Origin: an uncultured Anaerotruncus sp.
Lineage (GTDB): Bacteria; Bacillota_A; Clostridia; Oscillospirales; CAG-272
Length of the DNA stretch: 7,792 nucleotides
NCBI GenBank assembly: GCA_958414155.1
Contig: CATYWI010000050.1
Coordinates: 1-7,792, forward strand
Reading direction: 5' to 3'
Shown: positions 5,367-7,792 of the stretch, in pieces
How positions within the stretch are numbered: the stretch's first letter is position 1
How the letters are laid out: each line of letters starts with the position of its first letter
Translations under genes and position numbers: made by a program
The notes under the pieces: model-generated
The model's input: the letters and a program-made list of their open reading frames with translations, nothing else
Databases searched by the model: none
Told to the model about the DNA's origin: nothing

Positions 5367-6545
5367 ATGGCAGACAAATCAATGGACGGTCTCAACACCT
5401 TTACCGCCCAGACCACCGAGACAGTGGACACCACCCGCAAAATGCGCGTGGGTATTATCGGATGCGGCTGGATAGCCGCCTCGCACATCAAGGCGTACCT
5501 TGCTCAGCCCGATGTTGAGGTTGTTGCTGGCGCCGACCTCATCCCCGGCAAAGCCGAGGCTTTCTTCAAGAAATACGGCGTTGAGGGCGTAAAGACGGAC
5601 TATGCCTCGCACAAGGAAATGATCGACGACGAGTCGCTTCACCTTGACGCGGTATCCATCTGCACCTACAACCGCCAGCACGCCGCTCCCGCCATTTATG
5701 CGCTGGATCACGGCATCAACGTTCTGCTTGAAAAGCCCTTCACCGTAACTCTTGACGAGGCGGTTGAGGTCATGAAAGCGGAAAAGCGCAGCGGTAAGGT
5801 ACTCTCCATCGGCTTCCAGCCCAGACTTGACGAGAACATGAAGATGATAAAGAAGATCGTACAGTCCGGCGAGCTTGGCAAGATCTATTACATCCAGACC
5901 GGCGGCGGCCGCCGTCGCGGCATCCCCACCCCCTACGGAACCTCCTTTATCACCGACGAGACAGCCGGCATCGGCGCACTCGGCGATATCGGATGCTACT
6001 CGCTCGACATGGTGCTCAATGCCATCGGATACCCGAAGCCCCTGACCGTTACCGGCTACAAGTCCGCATTCTTCGGACAGGATCCGAACTACTCCGGCTA
6101 CCGCGCCGACAAGAAGGCGGAATACGCCAAGGCGTTCAAGGTCGATGATTTTGCCGCCGCGTTCATCCGTCTTGAGGGCGATATCATTCTTGACTTCCGT
6201 ATTGCGTGGGCAATGAATATGGACACCCCCGGTGACACCATCATTCTCGGCACAAAGGGCGGTCTGCGTATCCCCTCCACCGAGTGCTGGAACGGCACCG
6301 TCGGCGGACCCATGAAGATCTACCACGAGGTATGCGGTCAGCAGGTAGAGACCGAGATCCCCGTTATCACCATGAAGAAGGGTCTGTTCGATCTTAAGAT
6401 CCGCACCTTCCTTGACGCATGCAAGAACGGCACTCCCGCGCCTGTTCCCACGAGCCAGATCATTTATAACCAGGCAATCATCGACGGCATCGCCCGCTCT
6501 GCGGAGTGCGGCCATGAGGTCGAAATCAACGTTCCCGAAGTATAA
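5367..6545 (+). CDS. Gfo/Idh/MocA-family NAD(P)-dependent oxidoreductase
   Basis: A 392-residue cytoplasmic dehydrogenase. A Rossmann domain starts at MRVGIIGCGWIAASH (26-40; nucleotide-binding G32-C-G34-W-I-A37) and carries the family EKPFT motif (122-126) with catalytic K123. The C-terminal alpha/beta domain contains GALGDIGCYSLD (203-214); D207 and Y211 occupy the places of Asp172 and His176 of inositol dehydrogenase, so this is the Tyr-type variant seen in glucose-fructose oxidoreductase. Members oxidise or reduce a sugar or inositol hydroxyl with NAD(P). About 25 polar, Thr-rich residues precede the Rossmann fold; GGAGGA (5354-5359), 7 nt before ATG 5367, supports this start. It follows the lipoprotein by 38 nt without terminator and is followed by a hairpin with T-run. 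Codon choice is strongly biased (Ile nearly always ATC/ATT, Lys mostly AAG), pointing to high expression. Substrate unknown; a keto-sugar shared with the TIM-barrel protein is inferred. Confidence 0.93.
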   Translation: MADKSMDGLNTFTAQTTETVDTTRKMRVGIIGCGWIAASHIKAYLAQPDVEVVAGADLIPGKAEAFFKKYGVEGVKTDYASHKEMIDDESLHLDAVSICTYNRQHAAPAIYALDHGINVLLEKPFTVTLDEAVEVMKAEKRSGKVLSIGFQPRLDENMKMIKKIVQSGELGKIYYIQTGGGRRRGIPTPYGTSFITDETAGIGALGDIGCYSLDMVLNAIGYPKPLTVTGYKSAFFGQDPNYSGYRADKKAEYAKAFKVDDFAAAFIRLEGDIILDFRIAWAMNMDTPGDTIILGTKGGLRIPSTECWNGTVGGPMKIYHEVCGQQVETEIPVITMKKGLFDLKIRTFLDACKNGTPAPVPTSQIIYNQAIIDGIARSAECGHEVEINVPEV

Positions 6546-6556
6546 TTTCGGAGCTT

Positions 6557-6604
6557 GGGGAGGCATGCCGCGCGTTTGCACGGCAGCCTCCCTGTTTTTA
6601 TTTT
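6557..6604 (+). terminator. Intrinsic terminator or attenuator between the dehydrogenase and transporter genes
   Basis: GGGGAGGC (6557-6564) pairs with GCCTCCCT (6586-6593) and, after a small AT/A bulge, GCCG (6567-6570) with CGGC (6581-6584), closing a 10-nt loop. A TTTTTATTTT run (6595-6604) follows after one G. The hairpin starts 11 nt after the dehydrogenase stop, and the T-run ends 1 nt before the GGAGGG ribosome site of the next gene. There is no room for a promoter after it, so the transporter must rely on read-through or on a promoter not recognised upstream. Confidence 0.8.
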
Positions 6605-6614
6605 CGGAGGGAAT

Positions 6615-7792
6615 ATGAAAAAAACGAAATTACCGGCTCGCTTCTGGGTGGCGCTCACGCTGTTCAGCTTTATAGGACAGGTCGCGTGGGTCGTTGAAAA
6701 TATGTATTTCAACGTGTTCATATACAAGATGTTCCGCGCCGACGCCGGAGATATCTCGCTTATGGTCGCGGCAAGCGCCGTCGCCGCAACGGTAACAACG
6801 CTTATCATCGGCGCGCTGTCGGATAAGCTGGGCAAGCGGCGCATATTCATATCTGGCGGATACATCCTGTGGGGCATTTCGATACTGTCGTTTGCCCTCA
6901 TACGCACCGATATTATTGAAAAGGTCATTCCCGCCACGGCGTCCGCGGCGTCGGTCGGCGTGTCGCTCGTTATAATAATGGACTGCGTTATGACATTTTT
7001 CGGCTCGTCGGCAAACGATGCCTGCTTCAATGCATGGCTCACCGATTCAACCGACCAAACGAACCGCGGATCCGCCGAGGGCGTGAACGCCATGATGCCC
7101 CTTATCGCCATTCTTGCCGTGTTCGGCGGCTTTATGCCGTTCAATCTTGACCTGCCGTCAAGCTGGGTCACGATATATGCGATCATCGGCGCGGCGGTCA
7201 TCGCCGCCGGCATTGCGGGATTTTTCCTTATCCGCGATAACGTAAAGGGTCCCGCCGAAGGAGCGGAAGGAAACTACTTTGCAAATATTTTTTACGGCTT
7301 CCGCCCGTCGGTCGTGCGCCGCACGCCCGTGCTTTACGCAACGCTTGCGGCGTTTGCCGTTTTCGGGATATCGATCCAGATATTCATGCCCTACCTCATA
7401 CTTTATTACAGCGTGACGCTCGGAATGGACAATTATGTGCTTGTAATGGCGCCGGCTATTATTATCGCCGCCGCCGTGACGCTTGCCGCGGGCAAATGCT
7501 ATGACCGCTTCGGTTTCCGCGCAACGGTGATACCGGCGCTTGTCGCGCTCGCGGCCGGCTACACGGTGCTTTACTTCTGCCGTGCGGTAGTCCCGGTGTT
7601 TGTCGGCTCGCTCCTTATGATGAGCGGCTATCTTGCGGGCGCAGCCGTTTTCGGCGCTATGCTGCGGGATAATACGCCGCCGCGCCGCGCGGGAATGTTC
7701 CAGGGACTGCGCATAGTCGGTCAGGTGCTGATACCGGGCATGATAGGTCCCGCCATAGGCGCCGCGGTGCTGCGCGGAGCCGAAAAGGTGGT
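6615..7792 (+). CDS. MFS sugar transporter, GPH/SLC45-like (runs off right edge)
   Basis: The first 392 codons are visible without a stop; the C-terminal end is outside the window. It is a multispanning membrane protein with at least ten hydrophobic segments, the first at about residues 11-35 after a short basic start (MKKTKLPARF). The loop between helices 2 and 3 has the MFS signature G66-A-L-S-D70-K-L-G-K-R-R76. A conserved acidic/basic stretch, NAWLTDSTDQTNRGS, follows helix 4, as in the glycoside-pentoside-hexuronide:cation symporter and SLC45-type groups. These move saccharides with a coupled proton or sodium ion. ATG 6615 follows GGAGGG (6606-6611) closely. It is the fourth gene of the sugar operon but lies behind a terminator-like hairpin, which would lower its expression relative to the enzymes. 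Import of the operon's saccharide is inferred from context; the substrate is not visible. Confidence 0.85.
   Translation, partial: MKKTKLPARFWVALTLFSFIGQVAWVVENMYFNVFIYKMFRADAGDISLMVAASAVAATVTTLIIGALSDKLGKRRIFISGGYILWGISILSFALIRTDIIEKVIPATASAASVGVSLVIIMDCVMTFFGSSANDACFNAWLTDSTDQTNRGSAEGVNAMMPLIAILAVFGGFMPFNLDLPSSWVTIYAIIGAAVIAAGIAGFFLIRDNVKGPAEGAEGNYFANIFYGFRPSVVRRTPVLYATLAAFAVFGISIQIFMPYLILYYSVTLGMDNYVLVMAPAIIIAAAVTLAAGKCYDRFGFRATVIPALVALAAGYTVLYFCRAVVPVFVGSLLMMSGYLAGAAVFGAMLRDNTPPRRAGMFQGLRIVGQVLIPGMIGPAIGAAVLRGAEKV

Noticed and set aside
5379..6581. 400-residue open frame antisense to the dehydrogenase gene
   Set aside because: It mirrors the codon bias of the strongly supported dehydrogenase on the opposite strand; its translation has no family motifs and no ribosome site was seen.
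6464..7213. 249-residue open frame antisense to the transporter start
   Set aside because: It spans the intergenic hairpin and runs opposite to a clear MFS gene with a ribosome site and signature motif.

Overview
The window looks like a chromosomal piece of an anaerobic, moderately GC-rich member of the Clostridia, plausibly a gut Oscillospiraceae/Ruminococcaceae-type organism. The basis is an oxygen/peroxide-defence set typical of strict anaerobes (PerR, flavodiiron protein, rubrerythrin-type peroxidase), Gram-positive style AGGAGG ribosome sites, sigma-A-like promoters, AT-rich gaps between GC-rich genes, and a saccharide-utilisation operon. The taxon is an inference; no rRNA or marker gene is present.

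Region 1 (1-2574, minus strand) is an oxidative-stress block. Reading leftwards it contains a 587-residue four-domain flavodiiron protein (719-2482), a PerR-type Fur-family regulator (223-612) and the first 59 codons of a reverse-rubrerythrin/NADH-peroxidase-like protein (1-178), cut by the window edge. The flavodiiron and perR genes each have a perfect TTGACA-N17-TATAAT promoter with a Fur/PerR-like palindrome (GATAAT...TTATC type) just downstream of the -10, at the predicted start of transcription. The peroxidase gene lies 44 nt behind perR with no terminator or promoter seen, so it is probably co-transcribed. Together this reads as a self-regulated PerR regulon that removes O2 and peroxide.

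Region 2 (2483-3118) is a 636-nt divergent intergenic region with no credible gene. From left to right it holds the flavodiiron promoter and operator, an A/T tract like an UP element, a ~102-bp array of palindromes bounded by a 10-bp inverted repeat (MITE/REP-like), an isolated perfect hairpin with a T-run on the minus strand, four degenerate copies of a ~30-45 bp sequence, a plus-strand promoter with a 14-bp palindrome near its start point, and a GC-rich leader hairpin in front of the first sugar gene. Outside these elements I see nothing.

Region 3 (3119-7792, plus strand) is a sugar or glycoside operon: a xylose-isomerase-like TIM-barrel isomerase/epimerase; a translationally coupled (ATGA overlap) exported lipoprotein with an N-terminal domain like the accessory domain of glycosidases plus a beta-propeller; a Gfo/Idh/MocA NAD(P)-dependent oxidoreductase; and, after an intrinsic terminator-like hairpin, an MFS transporter that runs off the right edge. 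A plausible scheme is that the lipoprotein acts on or binds a saccharide at the cell surface, the transporter imports it, and the dehydrogenase and TIM-barrel protein carry out redox and isomerisation steps. The substrate cannot be read from the sequence. The least described item is the lipoprotein, whose propeller carries a histidine at an equivalent place in three successive blades.
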